Part shown: positions 31,386 through 37,938 of the stretch, one piece after another
Numbering within the stretch: the stretch's first letter is position 1
Layout: every line of letters starts with the position of its first letter
NCBI GenBank assembly: GCA_036009105.1
Contig: DASYMJ010000299.1
Coordinates: 1 to 37,938 of the forward strand
Origin: JAFAVZ01 sp036009105
Lineage (GTDB): Bacteria; Acidobacteriota; Thermoanaerobaculia; Gp7-AA8
Reading direction: 5' to 3'
DNA length: 37,938 bases
The notes under the pieces: generated by a model
Databases searched by the model: none
Told to the model about the DNA's origin: nothing
What the model saw: only the letters and a program-made list of their open reading frames with translations
Translations under genes and position numbers: made by a program

Positions 31386-32500
31386 CTGCCTATTGTGCGC
31401 AAATGTCTGCCGATCCGCTCGATGCCGGTCCCGAGCTGCTCCACGCTCGCCGCGTACGAAACACGGACGAAGCCTTCCCCGAGGGAGCCGAAGGCGACGC
31501 CGGGGATGACCAGGACGGCGGCGTCGGTAGCGAGCGTCCTGGCGAACATCACCGTGTCACACGACGGCACCGGCACGAACGCGTAGAACGCGCCGCTCGG
31601 CGGCTCGATCTCGGCGCCCAATTCATGCTCGAGCGAGTAGAGCGCGGCCTCGCGCTGGGTGCGGAACTGGGAGCGGACGCGCTCCAGCCAGGAGGCGTTC
31701 CACGCCGCCGCATCGAGCACCGCTTCGGCGAGCTGTTGGGAGAAGGCGGAGGCGGAGGTGGCGATGTACTGGTGCGCCGTGACGATGGGCGTCATCAGCG
31801 CGGCGCGGCCGAGGATCCAGCCGATGCGCAGGCCGGTCATGGAGTGCGACTTCGACATCCCGCCGATGGTCAGCACGTGGTCGCCCAGGCCCAGCATGGA
31901 GGCGGGCGGCTGGTCGTACCAGAGCTCGCGATAGACCTCGTCGCTCACCACCAGCGCGTCGTGCTCCGCCGCGCGGTCGGCGATGGCGCGCAGCGTGTCG
32001 GCGGGCAACGTGGCGCCGAGCGGGTTGGACGGCGAGTTGACGATGACCAGTTTCGTGCGCTCGGAAAAGGGCATCGCTGCAACGTCGAGCGTCCAGGAGG
32101 GAGGCTCGAGTTCATAAGGAACGGGCGTCGCGCCGCAGATGCGGGCCAGCGTGGCGTAGGCGACGAAGCCGGGATTCGGCACCAGCACTTCATCGCCCGG
32201 ATCGACGAACGCCTGGAAGATGGCGAACAGACCCTCCTGCGTCCCGGCGGTCACGCAGACCTCGGACTTTGCATCGTACGAAGAGCCGGCGAGCTTCTTC
32301 CGCAAGGAGAGGAAGCCGGCGTTCGGCGGGTAGTGCCATGAGCCGGTCGAAGCGGCACGGCGGGCCAGCTCGCGCAGCGTCTGGTCCGGCTCGAGGTTCG
32401 GCTCGCCGATGCCGAGGTTCACGGAGAAGGGGGTGGCGAGCGCGTTGATCTGGCGGATGAGCGAAAGCTCGATGCCGTCGAAGCGCGCCGCCGGCTTCAC
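31382..32500 (-). CDS. dapC: PLP aminotransferase, probable N-succinyl-diaminopimelate aminotransferase
   Basis: A 372-residue fold-type I aminotransferase. Landmarks are GIGEPNLEPD, NSPSNPLGA, VSDEVYREL and the cofactor lysine in GGMSKSHSMTGLRIGW. Aminotransferases of this class act on many amino acids; the GTGA overlap with dapD, and dapA, dapB, lysC and asd upstream, point to the succinyl-DAP step (DapC). An aspartate or alanine aminotransferase cannot be ruled out. Start is GTG at 32500. Confidence 0.8.
   Translation of the reverse strand: MKPAARFDGIELSLIRQINALATPFSVNLGIGEPNLEPDQTLRELARRAASTGSWHYPPNAGFLSLRKKLAGSSYDAKSEVCVTAGTQEGLFAIFQAFVDPGDEVLVPNPGFVAYATLARICGATPVPYELEPPSWTLDVAAMPFSERTKLVIVNSPSNPLGATLPADTLRAIADRAAEHDALVVSDEVYRELWYDQPPASMLGLGDHVLTIGGMSKSHSMTGLRIGWILGRAALMTPIVTAHQYIATSASAFSQQLAEAVLDAAAWNASWLERVRSQFRTQREAALYSLEHELGAEIEPPSGAFYAFVPVPSCDTVMFARTLATDAAVLVIPGVAFGSLGEGFVRVSYAASVEQLGTGIERIGRHLRTIGR
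31392..31397 (-). promoter_or_regulatory. Candidate -10 box for DUF547 gene
   Basis: CACAAT on the minus strand, six bases before the ATG at 31385. The first position departs from TANNNT, so it is a weak call. Confidence 0.33.
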
Positions 32501-33321
32501 CGCAGCGCGTCCTCCAGCGCCGTCGCGGAGTCGGTCTTCTCGTCGCGGTACTTCACGATGAGCGGCGTGGCCATGGAGAGCTGATGCTGCTCCGCGAACG
32601 CCCCCTTCAGCGGACGCGAGCCCGGCACCACGACCGCGCCGAAGGGGATCTCCAGCGGACGCTCGCTCGTGCGGCGATAGACCTGCCCGCGCACCACGTC
32701 ATAGACAGGCGTGGAGCCGGTGAGCACCACGCCGGCGCCGATCACGGCCCGCGGCCGCACGATCGTCCCTTCGTAGATGCCGCAGTTGCCGCCCACCACC
32801 ACGTCGTCCTCGATCACTACCGGCACGTTGCCGATCGGTTCCAGCACGCCGCCGATCTGCGCGCCGGCGGAGAGATGCACCCGCTTGCCGATCTGCGCGC
32901 AGGAGCCGACCAGCGCGTGCGAGTCGATCATCGTGTCGGCGTCGACATACGCGCCGACGTTCACGAACGCGGGCGGCATCATCACCACGCCTTTCGCGAT
33001 GTACGCGCCGCGCCGCACCGAGGAGCCGCCGGGGACGATGCGGATGCCGTCCGTGATCTTGAAGCGCCGGGCGGGGATGGTGTCCTTGTCGATGAAGGAG
33101 AGCGCGCCGGACGCGAACTCGGCCAGCACGCCGAAGCGGAAGGCGGCCAGGATCCCTTCCTTCACCCACGGCTGCGCGGTCCAGATGCCGCTGTCGTCCC
33201 GCATCGCGGCGCGGGCGGCCCCTTTCTCCAGCTCGGCGAAGAAGAGGTTGATCGTCTTCACCGCCTCCAGGCGGTCGTTGGTGTGCTTGAGGGCGTTGAC
33301 GCGGTCTTCGATGGTGATCAT
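32497..33321 (-). CDS. dapD: Tetrahydrodipicolinate N-succinyltransferase
   Basis: A 274-residue enzyme, the same length as E. coli DapD, that succinylates tetrahydrodipicolinate on the way to meso-DAP and lysine. The left-handed parallel beta-helix hexapeptide repeats run from about 95 to 220 (VVMMPPAFVNVGAYVDADTMIDSHA, VGSCAQIGKRVHLS, GVLEPIGNVPVVIEDD), and the end RPLKGAFAEQHQLSMATPLIVKYRD is typical. It identifies the succinylase branch rather than the acetylase or dehydrogenase branch. ATGA overlap with dapA, GTGA overlap with the aminotransferase gene. Confidence 0.96.
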   Translation of the reverse strand: MITIEDRVNALKHTNDRLEAVKTINLFFAELEKGAARAAMRDDSGIWTAQPWVKEGILAAFRFGVLAEFASGALSFIDKDTIPARRFKITDGIRIVPGGSSVRRGAYIAKGVVMMPPAFVNVGAYVDADTMIDSHALVGSCAQIGKRVHLSAGAQIGGVLEPIGNVPVVIEDDVVVGGNCGIYEGTIVRPRAVIGAGVVLTGSTPVYDVVRGQVYRRTSERPLEIPFGAVVVPGSRPLKGAFAEQHQLSMATPLIVKYRDEKTDSATALEDALR

Positions 33322-34226
33322 GACGCCGCTCGCTGCCCGCTCCTGGTATCGAGCAGCCCGCATTCGGCCAGGATCTCCCGCAACCGGGTGCGGCTGGCGG
33401 CCGTGATCGGTGCGAGCGGCGGGCGGACGACGTCGTTCTCCAAAATGCCCATCATCTTCATGGCCGCCTTCACCGGGCCGGGATTCGACTCGATGAAGTT
33501 GCCGGTGAGGAGCGGCAGCAGACGGTTCTGCAGCGCCACCTCGCGCTGCTCCACCAGCTGCCGCATCAGGGCCGGCACTTCGTTGCTGGCCACGGAGATC
33601 AGGCCGTCGGCGCCGCAGGCGAGCAGGGGCAGCGTCCAGGCGTCGTCGCCGCTCAATACGAGGAAGCCCTCGCGGCGGGAGCGGAGGATCTCCAGGATCT
33701 GCTCCATGTTCGCCGACGCTTCCTTCACGCCGATCACGTTCGGGATCTCGGCCGCCATGCGCAGCGTCGTGGCCGCGGTCATGTTCAGGCCGGTGCGGCC
33801 GGGGACGTTGTACATGATCATGGGGAAGCCGCCGCGCTTCCGCTCGATCGCTTCCGCCTGCGCGCCGAAGTGGCGGCGCAGACCGTCCGGCGTCGGCTTG
33901 TTGTAGTAGGGGGTGATGGTGAGGATGCCGTCCGCGCCGAGGTCGATGGCCTGCAGGGCGAGCTCCACGGCGCGCGCGGTGTTGTTGCTGCCCGCGCCGG
34001 CCAGCACCGGCACGCGGCCCCTCGCCGTCTTCACCGTGAGCTCCACCACGCGCTGGTGCTCCTCGGGGGTGAGCGCCGGGTTTTCGCCGGTCGTACCACA
34101 CGGCACGAGGAAGTGGATGCCTTGCTCGATCTGCCAGTCGACGAAACGCGCCAGCGCGCCCTCGTCCAGCGAGCCGTCAGAGGTGAAGGGGGTGATCAGT
34201 GCTGTGCCGACACCGCGGAACGTCAT
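33318..34226 (-). CDS. dapA: 4-hydroxy-tetrahydrodipicolinate synthase
   Basis: A 302-residue class I aldolase that condenses aspartate semialdehyde with pyruvate. The Schiff-base lysine is Lys168 (VIGVKEAS) and the catalytic tyrosine is Tyr139 in MIMYNVPGRTGLN. GTTGENPALT near residue 45 is the other family signature. Start at 34226 has GAGGT a few bases upstream; an in-frame ATG further up lies in the family D repeat and is rejected. It follows dapB across that repeat, so expression may depend on read-through. Confidence 0.97.
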   Translation of the reverse strand: MTFRGVGTALITPFTSDGSLDEGALARFVDWQIEQGIHFLVPCGTTGENPALTPEEHQRVVELTVKTARGRVPVLAGAGSNNTARAVELALQAIDLGADGILTITPYYNKPTPDGLRRHFGAQAEAIERKRGGFPMIMYNVPGRTGLNMTAATTLRMAAEIPNVIGVKEASANMEQILEILRSRREGFLVLSGDDAWTLPLLACGADGLISVASNEVPALMRQLVEQREVALQNRLLPLLTGNFIESNPGPVKAAMKMMGILENDVVRPPLAPITAASRTRLREILAECGLLDTRSGQRAAS

Positions 34227-34235
34227 GGGTACCTC

Positions 34236-34320
34236 GGAACGATGAACGATGAAGGATGAACGATGAACGGGAAGGACCAACGTTTCCTGTTCATCGTTCA
34301 TCCTTCCTCGTTCATCGTTC
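34236..34320. repeat. Heptamer inverted repeat, family D, between dapB and dapA
   Basis: Arms 34237-34273 and 34284-34320 pair at 35 of 37 positions around a 10-base loop. Arms are made of GATGAAC/GATGAAG heptamers. The dapB stop (TGA at 34314-34312) lies inside the right arm, 86 bases before the dapA start. It sits within an operon, so it cannot be a complete terminator. Confidence 0.92.
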
Positions 34321-34983
34321 AAAAATCAACTCGTCGAATCGGATGAGGCCCTTGCGGCCTTGGACCAGCTCCGCTGCAACCACCGCGCCGCGGGCGAAGC
34401 CCTCCCGCCCCCGCGCGCGGTGCGAGAGCTCGATCAGATCATCGGGCGAGTCGAAGAAGAGCGTGTGCAACCCGAACTCGCTCCCCACGCGGGAGGCGGC
34501 GATGGGCGGCTCCAGCTTCCCTCCGCTGCCCGCCTTCACCTCGTTCGCGATCCTCAGCGCCGTGCCGCTCGGCGCGTCCTTTTTCTGGGCGTGGTGCCGC
34601 TCTTCCATGCCCGCCGCGTACTGCGGGAAGCGCGCGAACAGCTCGCCCGCGCGGCGGGCCAGGGCGAACATCACGTTCGCGCCCGGCGAGAAGTTCGAGG
34701 CATAGACGCAGCCGATCTTCGCCGCCTCCACGCGCTTGCGCACCTCATCGACGCGCTCGTTCCACCCGGTGGTGCCGATGACCAGATCGATGCCCGCATC
34801 GGCGGCAATCTTCAAAGCGCTGTCGAGCGCCGAAGCATGCGAAAAGTCGATCAAGACCTCGGCGTTGTTCAGCTCATCGCAGCGGCCCTCGTCGATGATG
34901 CAGACCACCTCGTGCCCCGCCTCGCGCGCCACGCGCTCGACGGCTCGTCCCATCTTGCCGTAGCCGTGCAGGGCGAGCTTCAT
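34312..34983 (-). CDS. dapB: 4-hydroxy-tetrahydrodipicolinate reductase
   Basis: A 223-residue NAD(P)H-dependent reductase: GYGKMG for nucleotide binding at the N-terminus, VIGTTGW, YASNFSPGANV and ERHHAQKKDAPSGTAL, which holds the catalytic His and Lys. It is shorter than E. coli DapB (273), as in other short DapB forms, and ends IRFDELIFER. The last codons and stop come from the family D repeat. ATGA overlap with lysC. Confidence 0.95.
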   Translation of the reverse strand: MKLALHGYGKMGRAVERVAREAGHEVVCIIDEGRCDELNNAEVLIDFSHASALDSALKIAADAGIDLVIGTTGWNERVDEVRKRVEAAKIGCVYASNFSPGANVMFALARRAGELFARFPQYAAGMEERHHAQKKDAPSGTALRIANEVKAGSGGKLEPPIAASRVGSEFGLHTLFFDSPDDLIELSHRARGREGFARGAVVAAELVQGRKGLIRFDELIFER

Positions 34984-36347
34984 ACCGCGACCGGCGCCTC
35001 GAACAGCGCGTGATGGATCGACTTCACCGCGCGGTCGGCATCCTTCTCATCGACCACGATGCTCAGGTTCAGACCCGACGTGCCGAGGGAGAACATCGAC
35101 ATCGGGATGCCCTGCATGGCGGAAAAAACGCGCGCGCCGACCTGCGCGTCCTCCATCAGCTGCCGGCCCACGATGGCCACGATGCATTGCCGCTCGTGCA
35201 CCTCCACGTCCGCCACATGCTTGAGCTTCTCCGGCAGCCGCGGATCCATGTTGTCCACCGTCACCGAAACCGAAACCTCGGAGGTGGTGATGAGATCGAC
35301 CGAGGTCTCCAGCTCCTCGAACACGGCGAAGAGCTTGGCCAGGAAGCCGTGCGCGCCGAGCATCTTGTTCGACGTCATGTGCACCACGGTGATGCCTTTC
35401 TTCACCGCCACCGCGCGCGGTCCGCCTTTGCGCCGGTCGTCTCCCTCCGCGGTCACCAGCGTGCCGGGGCTGGAGATGTTGTGCGTGTTGAGGACGCGCA
35501 CCGGGATGCGCTCCTCCACCGCGGGGGCGATCGTTTTCGGATGCAGCACCTTCGCCCCGAACCAGGCGAGCTCCGCGGCCTCCACGTAGGAGATGCGGTC
35601 GATGACGCGCGCGCCGGCGATGAGGCGCGGATCGCAGGTCATCATGCCGTCGACGTCCGTCCAGATCTGGATCTCGCTCGCGCAGAGCGCCGCGCCGACG
35701 ATCGCCGCGCTGTAGTCCGAGCCGCCGCGGCCGAGGGTGGTCGTGGCGCCGCCGCGGGTACGGCCGATGAAGCCGCCCATGACCGGGATCAGGTTGCGCT
35801 CGATGTGCGGCAGCAGCACGCGGCGCGCCGCCTCGCGGGTCTCCTCCATCAGCGGCGAGGCCTCGCAGAAGCGGTCATCCGTGATGACCACGTCTTCGGA
35901 GTCGACATGCTCGCCCGGCAGCGCGCGCATCTTCATCGAGTAGGCGAAGAGCACGGATGACAGCTTCTCGCCGAGGGCTGCGACCTTGTCCTTGGCGCGG
36001 TCGGTGATCTCGCCGAGGAGGGTGAAGCCGCGGAGGATGGTGTGGATCTGCTCGAGCTGTTTGTCGAGCTGCTTGATGAACGAGTCGAGGAAGTCGACCT
36101 TCTGCTGCACGAGGTGCACCGCCACGTCTTCATGGCGCTGGCGGATGCGGGCGATGATCTCGTCCACCTTCGCGATCTCCCCGCCGCGCGCCGCCTCGGA
36201 GGCCGCCACGAGGTCGTTCGTGACGCCGGAGAGCGCGGAGACGACGACGATCGGCTTGAGGTGCCGCCGCTCGGCGACGATCTCGATCGCGTTCGCCACG
36301 CGCTGCGCGTCGCCGACCGAGGTGCCGCCGAATTTGATGACGATCAT
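34980..36347 (-). CDS. lysC: Aspartate kinase
   Basis: A 455-residue monofunctional aspartokinase. Kinase motifs are VIKFGGTSVGDAQR at the start, GGFIGRTRGGATTTLGRGGSDYSAA and TDVDGMMTCDPR in the middle; two ACT domains follow (about 310-455), the site of feedback control by lysine or threonine in this family. ATG at 36347 with GGAGG five bases upstream. It sits 28 bases after asd and overlaps dapB by ATGA. Confidence 0.97.
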   Translation of the reverse strand: MIVIKFGGTSVGDAQRVANAIEIVAERRHLKPIVVVSALSGVTNDLVAASEAARGGEIAKVDEIIARIRQRHEDVAVHLVQQKVDFLDSFIKQLDKQLEQIHTILRGFTLLGEITDRAKDKVAALGEKLSSVLFAYSMKMRALPGEHVDSEDVVITDDRFCEASPLMEETREAARRVLLPHIERNLIPVMGGFIGRTRGGATTTLGRGGSDYSAAIVGAALCASEIQIWTDVDGMMTCDPRLIAGARVIDRISYVEAAELAWFGAKVLHPKTIAPAVEERIPVRVLNTHNISSPGTLVTAEGDDRRKGGPRAVAVKKGITVVHMTSNKMLGAHGFLAKLFAVFEELETSVDLITTSEVSVSVTVDNMDPRLPEKLKHVADVEVHERQCIVAIVGRQLMEDAQVGARVFSAMQGIPMSMFSLGTSGLNLSIVVDEKDADRAVKSIHHALFEAPVAV

Positions 36348-36375
36348 GGCGCCTCCGGCGCGGCTCGCCGCTCGC

Positions 36376-37473
36376 TCATAAAAGCCCTTTCGCGTCCAAC
36401 AGCTCCGCATTCAACAACGCCGCTCCCGCCGCGCCGCGGATGGTGTTGTGCACCAGCGCGACCATGCGCAGGGTGAGCAGCGGGCACTCGCGCAGGCGGC
36501 CGACGGAGACGGCCATGCCGCGCTCGCGGTCGCGGTCGAGGCGCGGCTGGGGGCGGTCGATGTTGTCGATGTAGTGCAGCGGCCGCACCGGCGCGCTGGG
36601 CAACCGCAGCAACTGCGGCTCCCCCTCGAACGACTCGATCGCCTCCCGCACCTCGGCCAGGTCCTTCACCTTCTCGCGCGTCGACAGGGCGATCGTCATC
36701 AGGTGGCCGTCGATCACCGGCACGCGGTTCACCTGCGCGGAAGTGCGGAACTTCGCGGGGACGAACTGCCTGCCGTCCCACCTGCCCAGGATCTTCTGCG
36801 GCTCGGACTCGATCTTCTGCTCCTCGGCGCCGCCGATGTAGGGGATGACGTTGTCCAGGATGGCGTACGAGGCGACGCCCGCGTAGCCGGCGCCGGAGAT
36901 GGCCTGCATGGTCGAGACGTGCATGGTGTCGATGCCCCATCGCCGCTCGATCGGCGCGATGGCCATGGCCAGGCCGACCGTCGAGCAGTTGGGGTTCGTC
37001 ACGATGTAGCCGCGGCCGCCGCGGCGCTTCTGCTGGGTCTCGATCGCGGCGAGGTGCTCCGCATTGAGCTCGGGGATGAGCAGCGGCACGTCGGCGCCCA
37101 TCCGATGATTCTTCGCGTTGGAGACCACGACACAGCCCTGGCTCGCGTACAGCTCCTCCGCCTCACCGGCGACCGAGGAGTCGAGGCCGGAGAAGACCAG
37201 GCGCGCTTCCAGCGGCTCGCCGAGGTTCTTCACATTCAGCGCCGCGGCCGCGGCCGGCAGCATGGTTTCGAGGCGCCAGTCGGCCGCTTCGACGTAGCGC
37301 TTGCCCGCGCTCCGCTCCGAGGCGACGACCTCGGCGAGGCGGAACCAGGGGTGATGGTCGAGCAGCTGGACGAAGCGCTGGCCGACCGAGCCGGTAGCGC
37401 CGAGGACGGCGACCGGGATGCGGTCCGAGCGATGCGTACGCCGCTCGGATTCCAGGGTGAGAGTCTCGGTCAT
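36376..37473 (-). CDS. asd: Aspartate-semialdehyde dehydrogenase
   Basis: A 365-residue enzyme that reduces aspartyl phosphate to the semialdehyde. NADP-binding VLGATGSVGQRFVQLL is at residues 23-38; the catalytic cysteine is in TNPNCSTVGLAMA, and SGAGYAGV follows. The sequence and length resemble the archaeal/fungal branch of the family rather than the E. coli branch. First gene of the lysine operon; ATG at 37473 lies seven bases after a TAGAAT box with no ribosome site. Confidence 0.96.
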   Translation of the reverse strand: MTETLTLESERRTHRSDRIPVAVLGATGSVGQRFVQLLDHHPWFRLAEVVASERSAGKRYVEAADWRLETMLPAAAAALNVKNLGEPLEARLVFSGLDSSVAGEAEELYASQGCVVVSNAKNHRMGADVPLLIPELNAEHLAAIETQQKRRGGRGYIVTNPNCSTVGLAMAIAPIERRWGIDTMHVSTMQAISGAGYAGVASYAILDNVIPYIGGAEEQKIESEPQKILGRWDGRQFVPAKFRTSAQVNRVPVIDGHLMTIALSTREKVKDLAEVREAIESFEGEPQLLRLPSAPVRPLHYIDNIDRPQPRLDRDRERGMAVSVGRLRECPLLTLRMVALVHNTIRGAAGAALLNAELLDAKGLL

Positions 37474-37480
37474 GGGGATG

Positions 37481-37486
37481 ATTCTA
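37481..37486 (-). promoter_or_regulatory. Candidate -10 box for a leaderless asd operon mRNA
   Basis: TAGAAT on the minus strand, then CATCCCC and the asd ATG. It would drive asd-lysC-dapB-dapA-dapD-aminotransferase. No riboswitch leader is possible at this spacing. Confidence 0.55.
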
Positions 37487-37492
37487 GCCCGG

Positions 37493-37577
37493 TGTCATCC
37501 TGAGTCGCGCAGACGGCGAAGGATCTCCTCGCAAGCACCGGGGGATCCTTCGGCGTCTCCGCGCCTTCAGGATGACA
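37493..37577. repeat. Imperfect inverted repeat, family F, between divergent genes
   Basis: Left arm 37493-37528 and right arm 37541-37577 share TGTCATCCTGA/TCAGGATGACA and AAGGATC/GATCCTT, with a mismatched middle. It is a copy of 20386-20475. It occupies nearly all the space between asd and the ABC gene, covering the likely -35 regions of both. Confidence 0.8.
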
Positions 37578-37581
37578 CGCA

Positions 37582-37587
37582 TACAAT
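37582..37587 (+). promoter_or_regulatory. Candidate -10 box for a leaderless ABC-transporter mRNA
   Basis: TACAAT, then six bases (CGTGGC) and the ATG at 37594. Same arrangement as for asd on the other strand. Confidence 0.55.
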
Positions 37588-37593
37588 CGTGGC

Positions 37594-37938
37594 ATGGCGT
37601 CTTCGATCGAGCTCCATCAGGTGTGCGTCGATGCGCCCGGCGGCGAGCCGATCCTGCGCGAGGTGCAACTGACCATTCCGGCCGGGCAATCGGTGGCGTT
37701 CATCGGCCGCAGCGGCGCGGGGAAAACGACCTCTCTGCGCCTGATCAACGGCCTGGCGAAGCCGACCCGCGGCGAGGTGCGCATCGACGGCACGCCGCTC
37801 GCGCAGACGGATCTGATTGCGTTGCGGCGCCGCACCGGCTACATCATCCAGGGCTCGGGCCTTTTCCCCCACCGCACGGTCTTCGAGAACATCGCCACCA
37901 TTCCACGCCTCCTCAAGTGGGATGCGTCCCGGACCCGC
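37594..37938 (+). CDS. ABC transporter ATP-binding protein, osmoprotectant (OpuCA/ProV) type, partial
   Basis: The first 115 residues of an ABC ATPase cut by the window end. Walker A is IGRSGAGKTT (about 38-47), and the Q-loop reads GYIIQGSGLFPHRTVFENI, a sequence typical of quaternary-amine/glycine-betaine importers such as OpuCA, ProV and OsmV, where GLFPH is conserved. The signature LSGGQ, Walker B and any CBS domains lie beyond the window, so the substrate class is a good guess only. Apparently leaderless. Confidence 0.85.
   Translation, partial: MASSIELHQVCVDAPGGEPILREVQLTIPAGQSVAFIGRSGAGKTTSLRLINGLAKPTRGEVRIDGTPLAQTDLIALRRRTGYIIQGSGLFPHRTVFENIATIPRLLKWDASRTR

Noticed and set aside
34227..34322. 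N-terminal extension of dapA through the repeat
   Set aside because: The frame is open to an ATG at 34322, but the encoded residues are just the repeat and the ATG at 34226 has a good ribosome site and the family's normal N-terminus.

Overview
This is a gene-dense, GC-rich chromosomal segment that is almost fully coding, with no rRNA, tRNA, insertion sequence, prophage or CRISPR array that I can see. The gene content is housekeeping: a lysine/diaminopimelate operon, succinyl-CoA synthetase, a peptidoglycan-recycling operon, argS, miaA, comEC and a RlmD-type RNA methyltransferase. The proteins look like those of a free-living soil or sediment bacterium. Acidobacteriota is my best guess, but it is an inference from overall impression; there is no marker gene here that settles it.

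Layout. 1-2581: histidine phosphatase and argS on the + strand. 2700-6444: a tiny membrane protein, then on the minus strand a cold-shock protein, a GNAT acetyltransferase, a cardiolipin-synthase-like enzyme and a DNase I-fold phosphatase. 6552-10448 (minus): murQ-anmK-nagA-nagB, four genes chained by GTGA overlaps, which turn anhydroMurNAc into fructose-6-phosphate. 10474-13244: a UPF0158-like protein, an FHA-GAF-SpoIIE phosphatase and an unknown protein. 13316-19201 (minus): TPR/SLH-like exported protein, miaA, a small membrane zinc-ribbon protein, comEC and rlmD. 19221-21399 (+): sucC and sucD. 21396-25901: exported beta-carbonic anhydrase, a deleted PHP-family protein, a peptidase-E-like protein without its catalytic residues, a sensorless histidine kinase, RlpA, a lytic transglycosylase and a small membrane protein. 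25898-31385 (minus): a carboxylate-amine ligase, an M15-like metallopeptidase, a class A serine hydrolase, a radical SAM enzyme and a DUF547 protein. 31382-37473 (minus): asd-lysC-dapB-dapA-dapD-aminotransferase, the succinylase route towards lysine and meso-DAP. The window ends inside an osmoprotectant-type ABC ATPase gene.

Four features cut across the genes. (1) Intergenic inverted repeats of several unrelated sequences occur at many junctions. Four kinds have arms built from tandem degenerate 7-bp units, and several supply the stop codon of the neighbouring gene. (2) Many first-of-transcript genes lack a Shine-Dalgarno sequence and instead carry a TANNNT-like -10 box 6-9 bases before the start codon, which suggests widespread leaderless transcription. 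(3) Three convergent gene pairs overlap by the same four bases, CTAG, which hold both stop codons. (4) Genes inside operons overlap by GTGA or ATGA almost everywhere.

The best candidate for an undescribed system is 25898-30625. There a predicted amide-bond-forming ligase sits with two predicted hydrolases (a metallopeptidase and an SxxK serine hydrolase), all without recognisable signal peptides, next to a radical SAM enzyme. This could be a cytoplasmic peptide-conjugation and deconjugation or small-peptide pathway; that is a hypothesis from gene content only.
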